In this document: piece after piece, positions 1 through 5,929 of the stretch
Position numbering within the stretch: position 1 is the first letter of the stretch
How the letters are laid out: each line of letters starts with the position of its first letter
From: Candidatus Woesearchaeota archaeon
Lineage (GTDB): Archaea > Nanobdellota > Nanobdellia > Woesearchaeales > UBA10200
Length of the DNA stretch: 8,902 nt
NCBI GenBank assembly: GCA_018302185.1
Contig: JAGVZX010000046.1
Span: forward strand, 1 to 8,902
Direction of reading: 5' to 3'
The notes under the pieces: generated by a model
Database searches by the model: none
What the model was told of the DNA's origin: nothing
Seen by the model: the letters and a program-made list of their open reading frames with translations, nothing else
Made by a program: the position numbers and the translations under genes

Positions 1-358
1 CGCCTATCACCCCAATTGGGCATGTAACCTGATAGAGCATAAGCCCTTTGTCCAATTCCACTTGGGACAAAATTTTTCCTACTGGATTGTCAAGCCCTGC
101 AACGCTTCTGGCTTCTTCAGCCATTTCGCTTATTTTATGCTCATCAAGCGCCAGCCTTTTGAGCAAAGCCTGATTAAGATTTGATTTTTTTGCTGCTTCA
201 ACATCCTTTTTGTTTGCATTCAGAATTTTATTCTGATTCTTTTTTAAGAAGCCTGCAATTGCAATTAGCGCTTTGTTCTTGGCTTTTGCTGGAAGTACAG
301 CTAGCTTAATCGAAGCTTCTTTTGCCAATTTTGCCTTTTTCAATATTGCCCCTGCCAT
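1..358 (-). CDS. proA: Glutamate-5-semialdehyde dehydrogenase (gamma-glutamyl phosphate reductase), N-terminal 119 residues, runs off the left edge
   Basis: ProA makes the NADPH-dependent reduction of gamma-glutamyl phosphate to glutamate-5-semialdehyde, which cyclises to pyrroline-5-carboxylate, in cytosolic proline synthesis. The reading frame opens at an ATG (358-356) and stays open to base 1. The translation follows the ProA N-terminal pattern: an alanine/lysine-rich first helix with AKEAS (residues 12-16) and KLA (18-20), ILNANKKDV (45-53), LLKRLAL (65-71), LDNPVG (89-94) and CPIGVIG (113-119), the conserved stretch leading into the cofactor-binding part. The family is usually about 415-430 residues, so roughly 300 residues, including the catalytic cysteine, lie outside the window. 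No other start competes, and the ATG fits a leaderless promoter about 30 bases upstream. It shares strand and pathway with proC (1054-1788), from which it is separated by an inverted two-gene module. I recognised it from family memory, not from a search. Confidence 0.93.
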   Translation of the reverse strand, partial: MAGAILKKAKLAKEASIKLAVLPAKAKNKALIAIAGFLKKNQNKILNANKKDVEAAKKSNLNQALLKRLALDEHKISEMAEEARSVAGLDNPVGKILSQVELDKGLMLYQVTCPIGVIG

Positions 359-383
359 ATTATTCGCATTAACTGGACAATTG

Positions 384-396
384 CTTAAAAACCTTT
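384..396 (-). promoter_or_regulatory. Probable BRE/TATA promoter of proA (leaderless transcript)
   Basis: Read on the minus strand, this is an AAAAGG purine element followed directly by TTTTTAAG, centred about 30 bases upstream of the proA ATG. Archaeal transcription usually starts 22-28 bases after the TATA centre, which puts the first base within a few bases of the start codon, so the message would be leaderless or nearly so. No Shine-Dalgarno-like sequence precedes the ATG, which agrees. The stronger TATATAAA on the minus strand at 427-434 is an alternative that would give a leader of about 45 bases. Confidence 0.45.
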
Positions 397-426
397 TGAC
401 AAAAATGCCAGAATCAAGCCGCAACA

Positions 427-434
427 TTTATATA
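427..434 (+). promoter_or_regulatory. TATA box of the toxin-antitoxin-like pair
   Basis: TTTATATA lies 41 bases before the ATG at 476. Standard archaeal spacing places the transcription start near 455-458, giving a leader of about 20 bases that carries the GAGGT ribosome site. The element also reads TATATAAA on the minus strand, so it could serve proA in the other direction. Confidence 0.6.
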
Positions 435-442
435 GTAGAAAA

Positions 443-460
443 GACTATTATTTTATAGTC
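443..460. promoter_or_regulatory. Perfect 6-bp inverted repeat, candidate operator
   Basis: GACTAT (443-448) and ATAGTC (455-460) are exact inverted copies separated by six T/A bases. The repeat begins nine bases after the TATA box and covers the predicted transcription start. Archaeal repressors commonly bind here to block RNA polymerase. The AbrB-type protein encoded two genes downstream is the obvious candidate ligand, which would make the module autoregulated. The repeat is short and AT-rich, so chance is possible. Confidence 0.35.
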
Positions 461-465
461 AAAAA

Positions 466-470
466 GAGGT
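466..470 (+). promoter_or_regulatory. Ribosome binding site of the 71-residue gene
   Basis: GAGGT, five bases before the ATG at 476, is a good match to the archaeal anti-Shine-Dalgarno sequence and fixes this start. Confidence 0.6.
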
Positions 471-475
471 AAGAT

Positions 476-691
476 ATGGTTTATTTCACTAGTATAGAGA
501 AAACCGGCCATTATAGGGAAGAGCATGAAAAAGATGTGCCTTGGAGCGAAGTTGTTGAAGTTATTTTTAAGTCGTCCAAAAACGTAAAAAAGAAAGAAGG
601 CAAATACGAGATTGAAACTGGCAAATATTACATTTTAATGGAGCTAAAAAATAAAGCGCTTTATGTAATCAATGCAAAAAGAAGAAGGTGA
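476..691 (+). CDS. Small 71-residue protein, possible BrnT/DUF4258-like RNase toxin
   Basis: I do not recognise this with certainty. Its layout resembles small RelE-fold toxins of the BrnT and DUF4258 groups. A His-containing N-terminal strand and helix (H12, H17) leads into VPWSEVVEVIF (residues 21-31), compared with the family's KHG-sFeeA-x-x-vF pattern. A short Lys-rich hairpin (33-43) follows, then two beta strands, YYILMEL (51-57) and ALYVINAKRRR (61-71). The ending recalls the BrnT IIsARr terminus. The protein is small, basic at the end, and has no signal or membrane segment. It has its own TATA box and GAGGT ribosome site, and its TGA overlaps the ribosome site of the next gene, so the two are co-translated. 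Toxin first and zinc-ribbon antitoxin second is the order seen in MqsRA-type and DUF4258/YgiT-type pairs. The toxin role is inferred from size, resemblance and neighbour. It could instead be an uncharacterised regulatory partner. Confidence 0.55.
   Translation: MVYFTSIEKTGHYREEHEKDVPWSEVVEVIFKSSKNVKKKEGKYEIETGKYYILMELKNKALYVINAKRRR
686..691 (+). promoter_or_regulatory. Ribosome site deciding the start of the zinc-ribbon/AbrB gene
   Basis: AGGTGA sits five bases before the ATG at 697 and contains the TGA stop of the upstream gene, a sign of translational coupling. It favours the ATG at 697 over the in-frame GTG at 688, which lies inside this site and has no good ribosome site of its own. Confidence 0.55.
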
Positions 692-696
692 GCAAA

Positions 697-1053
697 ATGA
701 GACAAAAAAAACCCGAGAGATTTCTGGCGTGCCCTAAATGCGGCTCCAACCTTAAAAAAACTGAGGTGAACGTGGAAGGCGCAGAGCAAAAAGCAACAAG
801 CTACCAATGCGTGAAATGCGATTATTTTGAATTTGAGGAAAAGTCGGCTGCAAATGTAGTCAAAGAATTAAAGGCCAAGGAAACGCCATTAAAGATAAAG
901 CAGAAAATAATAAAATTATCACAAGACAGGCTTGGTATGTATTTCAATAAAAACATTGTTGACAGCCTGGCATTAAAAGCCGGGGAAGAGGTTTACGTGT
1001 CAGTGCCTGATAAAAGCCACATCATATTAAAAATTAACAAGCCTGCAATCTGA
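697..1053 (+). CDS. Zinc-ribbon plus AbrB/SpoVT-domain DNA-binding protein, probable antitoxin and autorepressor
   Basis: The 118-residue protein has two parts. An N-terminal zinc ribbon has two CPKC/CVKC knuckles (Cys12, Cys15 and Cys38, Cys41) separated by a linker, as in YgiT/MqsA-type antitoxins. A C-terminal swapped-hairpin AbrB/MazE-type domain (about residues 66-113) contains KIIKLSQDRLGMYF and KNIVDSLALKAGEEVYVSV, which fits the usual 'RLG-iyiPk-ivd-L-L-kGdeV' pattern well. A Lys/Glu-rich helix (about 47-62) joins them. AbrB-type domains dimerise and bind palindromic DNA; the inverted repeat at 443-460 is a candidate site. The gene follows the 71-residue ORF with coupled translation, so a toxin-antitoxin pair is the best reading. 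The function is inferred from domains. The alternative is a stand-alone transcription factor. A start at 688 (GTG) would add three residues. Its stop codon abuts the stop codon of the convergent proC with no bases between. Confidence 0.8.
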   Translation: MRQKKPERFLACPKCGSNLKKTEVNVEGAEQKATSYQCVKCDYFEFEEKSAANVVKELKAKETPLKIKQKIIKLSQDRLGMYFNKNIVDSLALKAGEEVYVSVPDKSHIILKINKPAI

Positions 1054-1788
1054 TTATTTTCCCAGCTCCTTGCTTCTCATGACAGCAGCATTCATTGTTT
1101 TTATTAAAATATTTCTGGCATTGTGTTTTTTCAAAATTTCCAGTCCGGCAGCTGTCGTGCCTTTTTTTGATGCCACCATTGATATTAATTCTTCTGGTGA
1201 TAAATTTTTTTTCATTAGCAATCTTCCAGTTCCCAATGCAGTCTGCGCTGCAAGCTTGAAAGCAGTTTCTCTTGGCAAGCCATTTTTAATGCCGGCTTCC
1301 TCAAACGCATATATGAAATATGCAAAAAAAGCAGAATTTAAAATCTTTGAAATATCACTTATGTCCTCTTTTGCAGCGTATTTTCCTGCAGAAAAGCCTG
1401 CTGCCATTTCTTCCACTAAGCAGTTTATGTTGGGCATCACCCTGATTATCCTTCTTCCTTTTAATTTTGATTCCAGATGTTTTAGCTTTATTCCGGCGGC
1501 AATTGATACAATTAGCTGATTTTCAATAACATATTTGATTTCATCCAAAACAGCGTCAATATCCTGCGGCTTGACGCAGATGAAAACAATGTCGGAATTT
1601 CTTACAGCTTCTTTATTATCTTTTGTCGTTTTTATTTTAAATTGTTTTTTAATTTCATCTAAATTTTTCTCATTTTTGTCGCTTGCAATTATCGACTTGG
1701 CGATTTTCCTGCTATGGATGCAGCTAATCAAAGCTGATGACATTTTTCCGGTTCCGATGAAGGAAAGCTTTTTTGACATGGTACTCAT
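1054..1788 (-). CDS. proC: Pyrroline-5-carboxylate reductase, divergent, apparently missing the SGSGP segment
   Basis: ProC reduces pyrroline-5-carboxylate to proline with NAD(P)H in the cytosol, the last step of the pathway that uses ProA. The N-terminal Rossmann fold is clear: FIGTGKM (10-16), VKPQDI (72-77), SIAAGI (95-100) and RVMPN (116-120). The C-terminal dimerisation and substrate part is also clear: GIKNGLPRETAFKLAAQTALG (166-186), then KGTTAAGL (209-216) and MRSKELGK (237-244). Between ILNSA (149-153) and AYFIYAF (156-162), homologues normally carry some 20-25 more residues ending in D-A-V-T-x-L-S-G-S-G-P. Here they are absent, which explains the short 244-residue length (usual 260-280). 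The frame is intact, so this is an in-frame loss rather than a frameshift. The usual PNTP is PNIN and the usual PGGTT is KKGTT. Activity is therefore uncertain. Starts at 1788 or at the in-frame ATG at 1779 (giving MSKKLSFIGTG) are both possible. The second fits a leaderless start and typical ProC N termini. Confidence 0.9.
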   Translation of the reverse strand: MSTMSKKLSFIGTGKMSSALISCIHSRKIAKSIIASDKNEKNLDEIKKQFKIKTTKDNKEAVRNSDIVFICVKPQDIDAVLDEIKYVIENQLIVSIAAGIKLKHLESKLKGRRIIRVMPNINCLVEEMAAGFSAGKYAAKEDISDISKILNSAFFAYFIYAFEEAGIKNGLPRETAFKLAAQTALGTGRLLMKKNLSPEELISMVASKKGTTAAGLEILKKHNARNILIKTMNAAVMRSKELGK

Positions 1789-1789
1789 T

Positions 1790-1809
1790 AAACTTAAATA
1801 AAAATTAAA
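1790..1809 (-). promoter_or_regulatory. T-rich spacer: possible oligo-T terminator of the upstream cluster and/or proC promoter
   Basis: The 21-base gap between the 698-residue ORF and proC is almost pure A/T. On the minus strand it reads as two T tracts, TTTAATTTTT and ATTTAAG. T tracts terminate archaeal transcription without a hairpin. The TTTAATTT element is centred about 26 bases upstream of the second proC ATG (1779), as expected of a TATA box for a leaderless message. Which role applies, or whether proC is simply read through from the cluster, cannot be decided from the sequence. Confidence 0.3.
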
Positions 1810-3906
1810 TTAATTTTCTTGAAGTATTCCTTTACCACTGGCGGGATTCACTTCTCCATACTCCCCCATGCCCCTGACACCATAATCAAATTTATGGCCC
1901 TCAAGCACCTCTTCGGCATCTTTATAGGTCCATACATCGGATTTTACAAGGTGGTCTATATATAAAGCTAGACCTCTGCTTGAAATATGCGGAAATGGAT
2001 TTTCATCCCATTCATTTACATAACCGGCCCACCTGTAATAATACATTGTTCCCCAATAAACATAGTCCAAATTGAATGCTCGCCTGTCAAAAGCTGGGTT
2101 GTACTTTGTAGGAGATCTTATCCCATTTTTAAAGCTGCCATCTGGCAATTTCATTTTGTAATTCTGTTTGACTGCCATTTCTTCCGCACGTACATTCTCA
2201 AATAATTTTGGAGTTGCATTTATCAATACATTCCTATTGTGAACATCTATGTTTATGCCTATTGGCTTAGTTGGAATTACTCCTCTCCTTCTTATGTGCA
2301 TACCCTTGCTTCTTCCTACCTCTCCTGGCGGTTGTACCAATACCTTAGGATAAGGTGCACAAAGATTATCATCAAAGCCCCCTTCCCCTTCTATTACATA
2401 GTCTGCAACGCTCTTGGAATGCCTGTGATATCTCCCATCTCTTAGATCGTCCCTAAACGAATCCCAGTCACTATAAATTGAAGTGCCAAGTTCAAGCAAA
2501 TCCACATAACCATGGAACCTTTCGTCTCTTATATGCCTTATTCTTCTTGAACCCTTGTTTATAATTGTTACTTTTGGCTCATCCTTGGGCCCAGTTATGG
2601 TAGCCACAAACCCGTCTAAATGCCTTTTTAAATAATCCAAGCCACCAGGTTTTTTTGCTATGGTTTCCAATTGCCAACTATTTTGTGATATCTCGTTCCA
2701 CCATCTATCAATAAGAATTTCTCCCGTATCCGGGTCTATTTCAAGGGGATGCCCATTTTCATCAAGCCCATAACCATATTCTTCTGGCCTTTGCCAGAAT
2801 TCATTTCGAGGAATTTTAGGGGTGGTTTTATTTATGATTTCTCCTTTGTTCATTATGTTGTCAAATTTTATATTTTCCAGCCTTTCCTCATACCTCTTTA
2901 TCCTATCTTCATATCCTTTAATTTTTGACAGACGCTTCGACAGACGCTTATTCTTTTCTTCTTCATCTGCTTCTTCTTCATCGGCTGTTTCTTCTGTAAT
3001 CTTTTTTAATTCTTCAACATTCTCTCTCAACTTATTAATTTCTTCTTTTAGCTCTTCCTCTTCCTCTTCATAAATATTCTTTTCCTGTTTTAATTTTATA
3101 ATGACATTTCTATGCAAAGAATATCTTTTTAGAACTTTCACATATTTACCTTCCTCATCTTGCTCCATTACTGTTTTTCCCTTTATTGCTATTTCTTCAG
3201 TTACTTTATCATAATGAATTTGTTTTATTACCCTATATGTATGCTGATACCTTATAACTGCGATTTTTTTGGCTGCAGGGCTTAGTTTATTTACCTGATC
3301 TGTCCATTTAGTGTTGTAAGATTCAGCCATTCCAGTCAGCTTATTTAATTCTTGAAATGTTTCTTTTTCCACTTCAGCTATTGTTTCCATTAATGTTCGA
3401 AGTGCCGTTGCAGCGCCAGTTAGCCTTGTTCTAACAGTGACTTCTATATTCGTACGCTGTAATCCCTCTGTATTAAATTGGTAGTCATAATCCATAATCC
3501 TTTTTGCCAGAGCCTCGGCATTTGCAAATCCAAAGCAATGAAGAATCTCTTTGAATTCTCTTTTGCCATCATTGTAAACGACACCCGACTCTAACTTTAC
3601 TTGTTTCAATAATGGTAAATTTCTTAAAAGTGAAGAATCTCTCATTACTTTGCTTACTTCTTCATTCTCCACATCCCACTGAAGTTCTCTCCACAAATTA
3701 GGATCTTGGGGTATTCCATAAAAGGAATTCTCCTCAAAATAACCAGTTCCAACTTCAAAAAAGCCAATTTCAATGCTTAATCTTTCTATGTCCGAATAAG
3801 CACCCAATTCCTCGTATAGCTTTACAATACCATCAGGATTTCCACGCAATGTGCCATTACCCTGGCTGTCTTTTCCTTCCCTAAGTGTGTACCCTGAGAA
3901 GCCCAA
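1810..3906 (-). CDS. Large coiled-coil protein of unknown function with C-terminal domain shared with the 810-residue membrane protein; 3' part of a frameshift-split gene
   Basis: No known family recognised. The 698-residue open frame has no ATG for its first 87 codons. The frame begins with TTG at 3906, but is more likely the continuation of the short ORF ending at 3822 after a one-base loss in the G run 3902-3904. The parts in order are: a mixed region (1-200); a basic/helical region (200-275); a strongly charged coiled coil (about 276-347) with acidic runs, a seven-Glu run near 280-286 and further acidic clusters near 305-318; a stretch with LEIDPDTGEILIDRWW (388-403); then a C-terminal domain. 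That domain holds D21LR-type block A (467-503, DDLRDGRYHRHS), VYWG (616-619) and NPFPHISSRG (636-645). The same blocks occur in order in the 810-residue membrane protein. There is no signal peptide or membrane segment, so it is likely cytoplasmic or membrane-associated through partners. It is the last gene of the cluster before proC. Confidence 0.75.
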   Translation of the reverse strand: MGFSGYTLREGKDSQGNGTLRGNPDGIVKLYEELGAYSDIERLSIEIGFFEVGTGYFEENSFYGIPQDPNLWRELQWDVENEEVSKVMRDSSLLRNLPLLKQVKLESGVVYNDGKREFKEILHCFGFANAEALAKRIMDYDYQFNTEGLQRTNIEVTVRTRLTGAATALRTLMETIAEVEKETFQELNKLTGMAESYNTKWTDQVNKLSPAAKKIAVIRYQHTYRVIKQIHYDKVTEEIAIKGKTVMEQDEEGKYVKVLKRYSLHRNVIIKLKQEKNIYEEEEEELKEEINKLRENVEELKKITEETADEEEADEEEKNKRLSKRLSKIKGYEDRIKRYEERLENIKFDNIMNKGEIINKTTPKIPRNEFWQRPEEYGYGLDENGHPLEIDPDTGEILIDRWWNEISQNSWQLETIAKKPGGLDYLKRHLDGFVATITGPKDEPKVTIINKGSRRIRHIRDERFHGYVDLLELGTSIYSDWDSFRDDLRDGRYHRHSKSVADYVIEGEGGFDDNLCAPYPKVLVQPPGEVGRSKGMHIRRRGVIPTKPIGINIDVHNRNVLINATPKLFENVRAEEMAVKQNYKMKLPDGSFKNGIRSPTKYNPAFDRRAFNLDYVYWGTMYYYRWAGYVNEWDENPFPHISSRGLALYIDHLVKSDVWTYKDAEEVLEGHKFDYGVRGMGEYGEVNPASGKGILQEN

Positions 3907-4142
3907 CCTTGTTCTATTGTTTCTAGTTTGGTTTCAAACCATGTCTTGTTTTTTGGGAACCACGTCTTATTTAAATCGTGCCCTATAGGATGCCTTCTTT
4001 CACCAACCTTTATCCTCCCAATCCTATACCTTCCCAATATCGGTAATCTTACAAACCAATTCCGTATAAATCCAGGCCACTCTGATGGCTTGAATAAGCT
4101 AAATTTAGGTTCTTCAGATTGTTTTTGGTTAGGCTCTGCCAT
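3822..4142 (-). CDS. 5' fragment of the split large gene (N-terminal part, about 80 genuine residues)
   Basis: This short frame opens at an ATG (4142) preceded by GAGGGTG, or at a GTG (4151) three codons earlier. It stops at 3822, overlapping the following 698-residue frame by 85 bases. Up to E-T-I-E-Q-G-W (near 3905) the translation looks native: basic and aromatic, with KFSLFKPSEWPGFIRNWFV and a tandem NKTWFPK/NKTWFET repeat (3930-3971). After that it turns into atypical residues. In the other frame the DNA reads GFSGYTLREG. Adding one G to the GGG at 3902-3904 would join the two as Q-G-W-G-F-S-G-Y-T-L-R-E-G, making one protein of about 780 residues. So it is most likely not a separate gene but the start of the downstream ORF, either a true pseudogene-type lesion or an assembly/sequencing error. 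No classical slippery heptamer for programmed frameshifting is visible. The family is unknown. Confidence 0.55.
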   Translation of the reverse strand: MAEPNQKQSEEPKFSLFKPSEWPGFIRNWFVRLPILGRYRIGRIKVGERRHPIGHDLNKTWFPKNKTWFETKLETIEQGWASQGTHLGKEKTARVMAHCVEILMVL

Positions 4143-4150
4143 TTTATTCA

Positions 4151-4157
4151 CACCCTC
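4151..4157 (-). promoter_or_regulatory. Ribosome site of the split gene overlapping the upstream stop
   Basis: GAGGGTG on the minus strand overlaps the TGA (4158-4156) of the 590-residue gene and lies eight bases before the ATG at 4142. It supports the ATG rather than the GTG at 4151 as the start, and indicates translational coupling. Confidence 0.5.
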
Positions 4158-5928
4158 ATACCAGTTTATTAATCACTCTTTTGATATGGGAAAATTCAAA
4201 ATCCTTATTTTTTCTGTTGTTAAAATCTAAATCTTTAATCTCAACTTCAACATACCCTTTTTTCATTTCAATTTTAATAAGGTTATAAACAATAGTGAGT
4301 CTTTTTATCATGGCAATCATTCTTGGAATCAAATTTTGCAAGTATTTAATATCTTCTTCACTAAGGTGTTCGAATCGTTCAAGTGAAACTTTTCGAACTT
4401 GTAACCTTTCAGCGAATTTGTCCGCGAGTCCGGTCAATGTAAGTCCACGAATGTCATTTTTTCTTAAAAATTGCCCTGTTGCTAATTGTCTCCCTTCAAA
4501 AGAAAGATGTAAATTTCTTTCATTAACGAGCTTTGTAGTCATTCTCGCTAAATACTCTGGGTCTATTTTGCCGAAAACTTGTTCTTGCTCCGTCGAAAGT
4601 TTTTCATAATCTGCCAATACACTTCCACTTTCAGCAACTAAGTCGGCTATATTCTTTTCCAGTTCTCTTAGAATCAGCATTTTTTTTCTTTTCAATAGAC
4701 TTTCAAATTTCCTGATTACCTTTTCCCTTGCAATGCCTATACCTTCTAATTCTTGAAGTAGTCTAATCAGTTCTTCTAATAATTCATCTTTTTTTGCATT
4801 TAATTCATCCACCCTTTCCTTGAATATTTTATGCAATGCTTCTGAAGCCTGAAGTATAATCTTTTTCCTTTGGTAAGTGGGGTGCATAAGCAGTTTCAAT
4901 AATTTTTGTAGGAAGCCTTCTTGGAGTAGTATATTTCCTTTCCATTTTCCGCCCCACCCTTCTGGATTTTCGCCAATTTGCCCCTTTTGCGCTTTCAAAA
5001 TTTCTGTGAAATCTTTATTCCCATACTTTATCCTAAATTCATCTGCATACTCATCAAAATTTTTCCCTTTTTCATCTCCTTTCATCCCCCAAAATCCTTT
5101 TTTTCCGTAAAAACCTTCCCATTCACCGCTTGTTTCTGATTTTTCACATAAATCTATCAATGAATTTAAGTAACCTATTTGCTTATTAAATAACTGCAGA
5201 TTTTTTACTGTCGTATCTTGCAGCATCGACTTGGTTAATTTTGAATCTCTAAAATCATTGTAAATACCCATAAATTGCACACCATCCTCAAACCCACCTT
5301 TTAGGAACATATCAATCCTTCTTATAAAAAATCCTATGTTATGTGTCCAAGCATAAGTGGGCCAATTGTCCATATCATGACTATATTGTAATAAGTAGTT
5401 GATTTCATAGTTGCTTACTGAAGAAAAAAGGGCGATGAGTCGTTGTGACAACCTAGCATCTTTTATGGAACTAGCTTCGGCAACTAATTCTTTTAAATGT
5501 GTGGATATATAAGACACAAAATATTCTTTTCCATTGCCTAATGCTTTCAATAGGCCTGAAAAAATTTCCTTGTTTTTTTCGGCTAGTGGAAATATTTTTT
5601 CAATCTCTTCAGCAAGTTCATTGTCGTATAACCTTATATTGTTTATAATGATTTTAATATCAGCAGCTGTCGCTGGTTTTGACATCCTGTAGTCATTAAA
5701 CAGCCTAAAAGCAATTAAAAATGCTATCCATTTTTTTCTGTACTTAAACAATAACTTTGGCTCAAATAGCATCATCTGATAATCCTTAATTACTTTGATC
5801 GAAGATTCTATCGAACCTATCAAAGGTTCAACTTTGTCAAGTATGTCTATCACTCTATCTCTATTGTCTATTGGCTCCATTGCGGCGCTAGTACTTTGTT
5901 TTATATTTCCTACAGTTTGTTCTACCAT
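4156..5928 (-). CDS. 590-residue helical/coiled-coil protein of unknown function
   Basis: I recognise no family. There is no signal peptide and no convincing membrane segment, so it is probably cytosolic. The N-terminal 260 residues look all-helical, with aromatic/hydrophobic heptads such as YRKKWIAFLIAFRLF (63-77). Residues about 265-332 form a Gly/Trp/Phe-rich, probably unstructured insert (EGFYGKKGFWGMKG, ENPEGWGGKWKG). Residues about 336-450 form a long Glu/Lys/Leu coiled coil (ALHKIFKERVDELNAKKDELLEELIRLL and following). A last helical part (450-555) is followed by a short beta-like tail, YVEVEIKDLDF (559-569). The ATG at 5928 lies one base after the TAA of the membrane-protein gene, and its TGA overlaps the ribosome site of the next gene. 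It is thus the middle member of a tightly packed set and probably a structural or adaptor subunit of the same complex. It does not visibly carry the C-terminal domain shared by its two neighbours. Confidence 0.75.
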   Translation of the reverse strand: MVEQTVGNIKQSTSAAMEPIDNRDRVIDILDKVEPLIGSIESSIKVIKDYQMMLFEPKLLFKYRKKWIAFLIAFRLFNDYRMSKPATAADIKIIINNIRLYDNELAEEIEKIFPLAEKNKEIFSGLLKALGNGKEYFVSYISTHLKELVAEASSIKDARLSQRLIALFSSVSNYEINYLLQYSHDMDNWPTYAWTHNIGFFIRRIDMFLKGGFEDGVQFMGIYNDFRDSKLTKSMLQDTTVKNLQLFNKQIGYLNSLIDLCEKSETSGEWEGFYGKKGFWGMKGDEKGKNFDEYADEFRIKYGNKDFTEILKAQKGQIGENPEGWGGKWKGNILLQEGFLQKLLKLLMHPTYQRKKIILQASEALHKIFKERVDELNAKKDELLEELIRLLQELEGIGIAREKVIRKFESLLKRKKMLILRELEKNIADLVAESGSVLADYEKLSTEQEQVFGKIDPEYLARMTTKLVNERNLHLSFEGRQLATGQFLRKNDIRGLTLTGLADKFAERLQVRKVSLERFEHLSEEDIKYLQNLIPRMIAMIKRLTIVYNLIKIEMKKGYVEVEIKDLDFNNRKNKDFEFSHIKRVINKLV

Positions 5929-5929
5929 C

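Noticed and set aside
273..458. 61-codon open frame on the plus strand before the toxin-like gene
   Set aside because: It overlaps proA on the other strand and runs through the TATA box; its start has no ribosome site.
1070..1519. 149-codon open frame on the plus strand
   Set aside because: It is the antisense of proC, whose family match is clear; the hydrophobic appearance comes from the complement of Lys/Glu-rich codons.
2822..3073. Serine-rich open frame on the plus strand
   Set aside because: It is the complement of the Glu/Lys/Asp-rich coiled coil; runs of TCT/TTC are antisense of GAA/GAG.
3822..3936. Programmed -1 frameshift joining the two halves of the split gene
   Set aside because: The shift needed is -1, but no in-frame X-XXY-YYZ slippery heptamer or strong downstream hairpin was visible; a lost G in GGG explains the data more simply.
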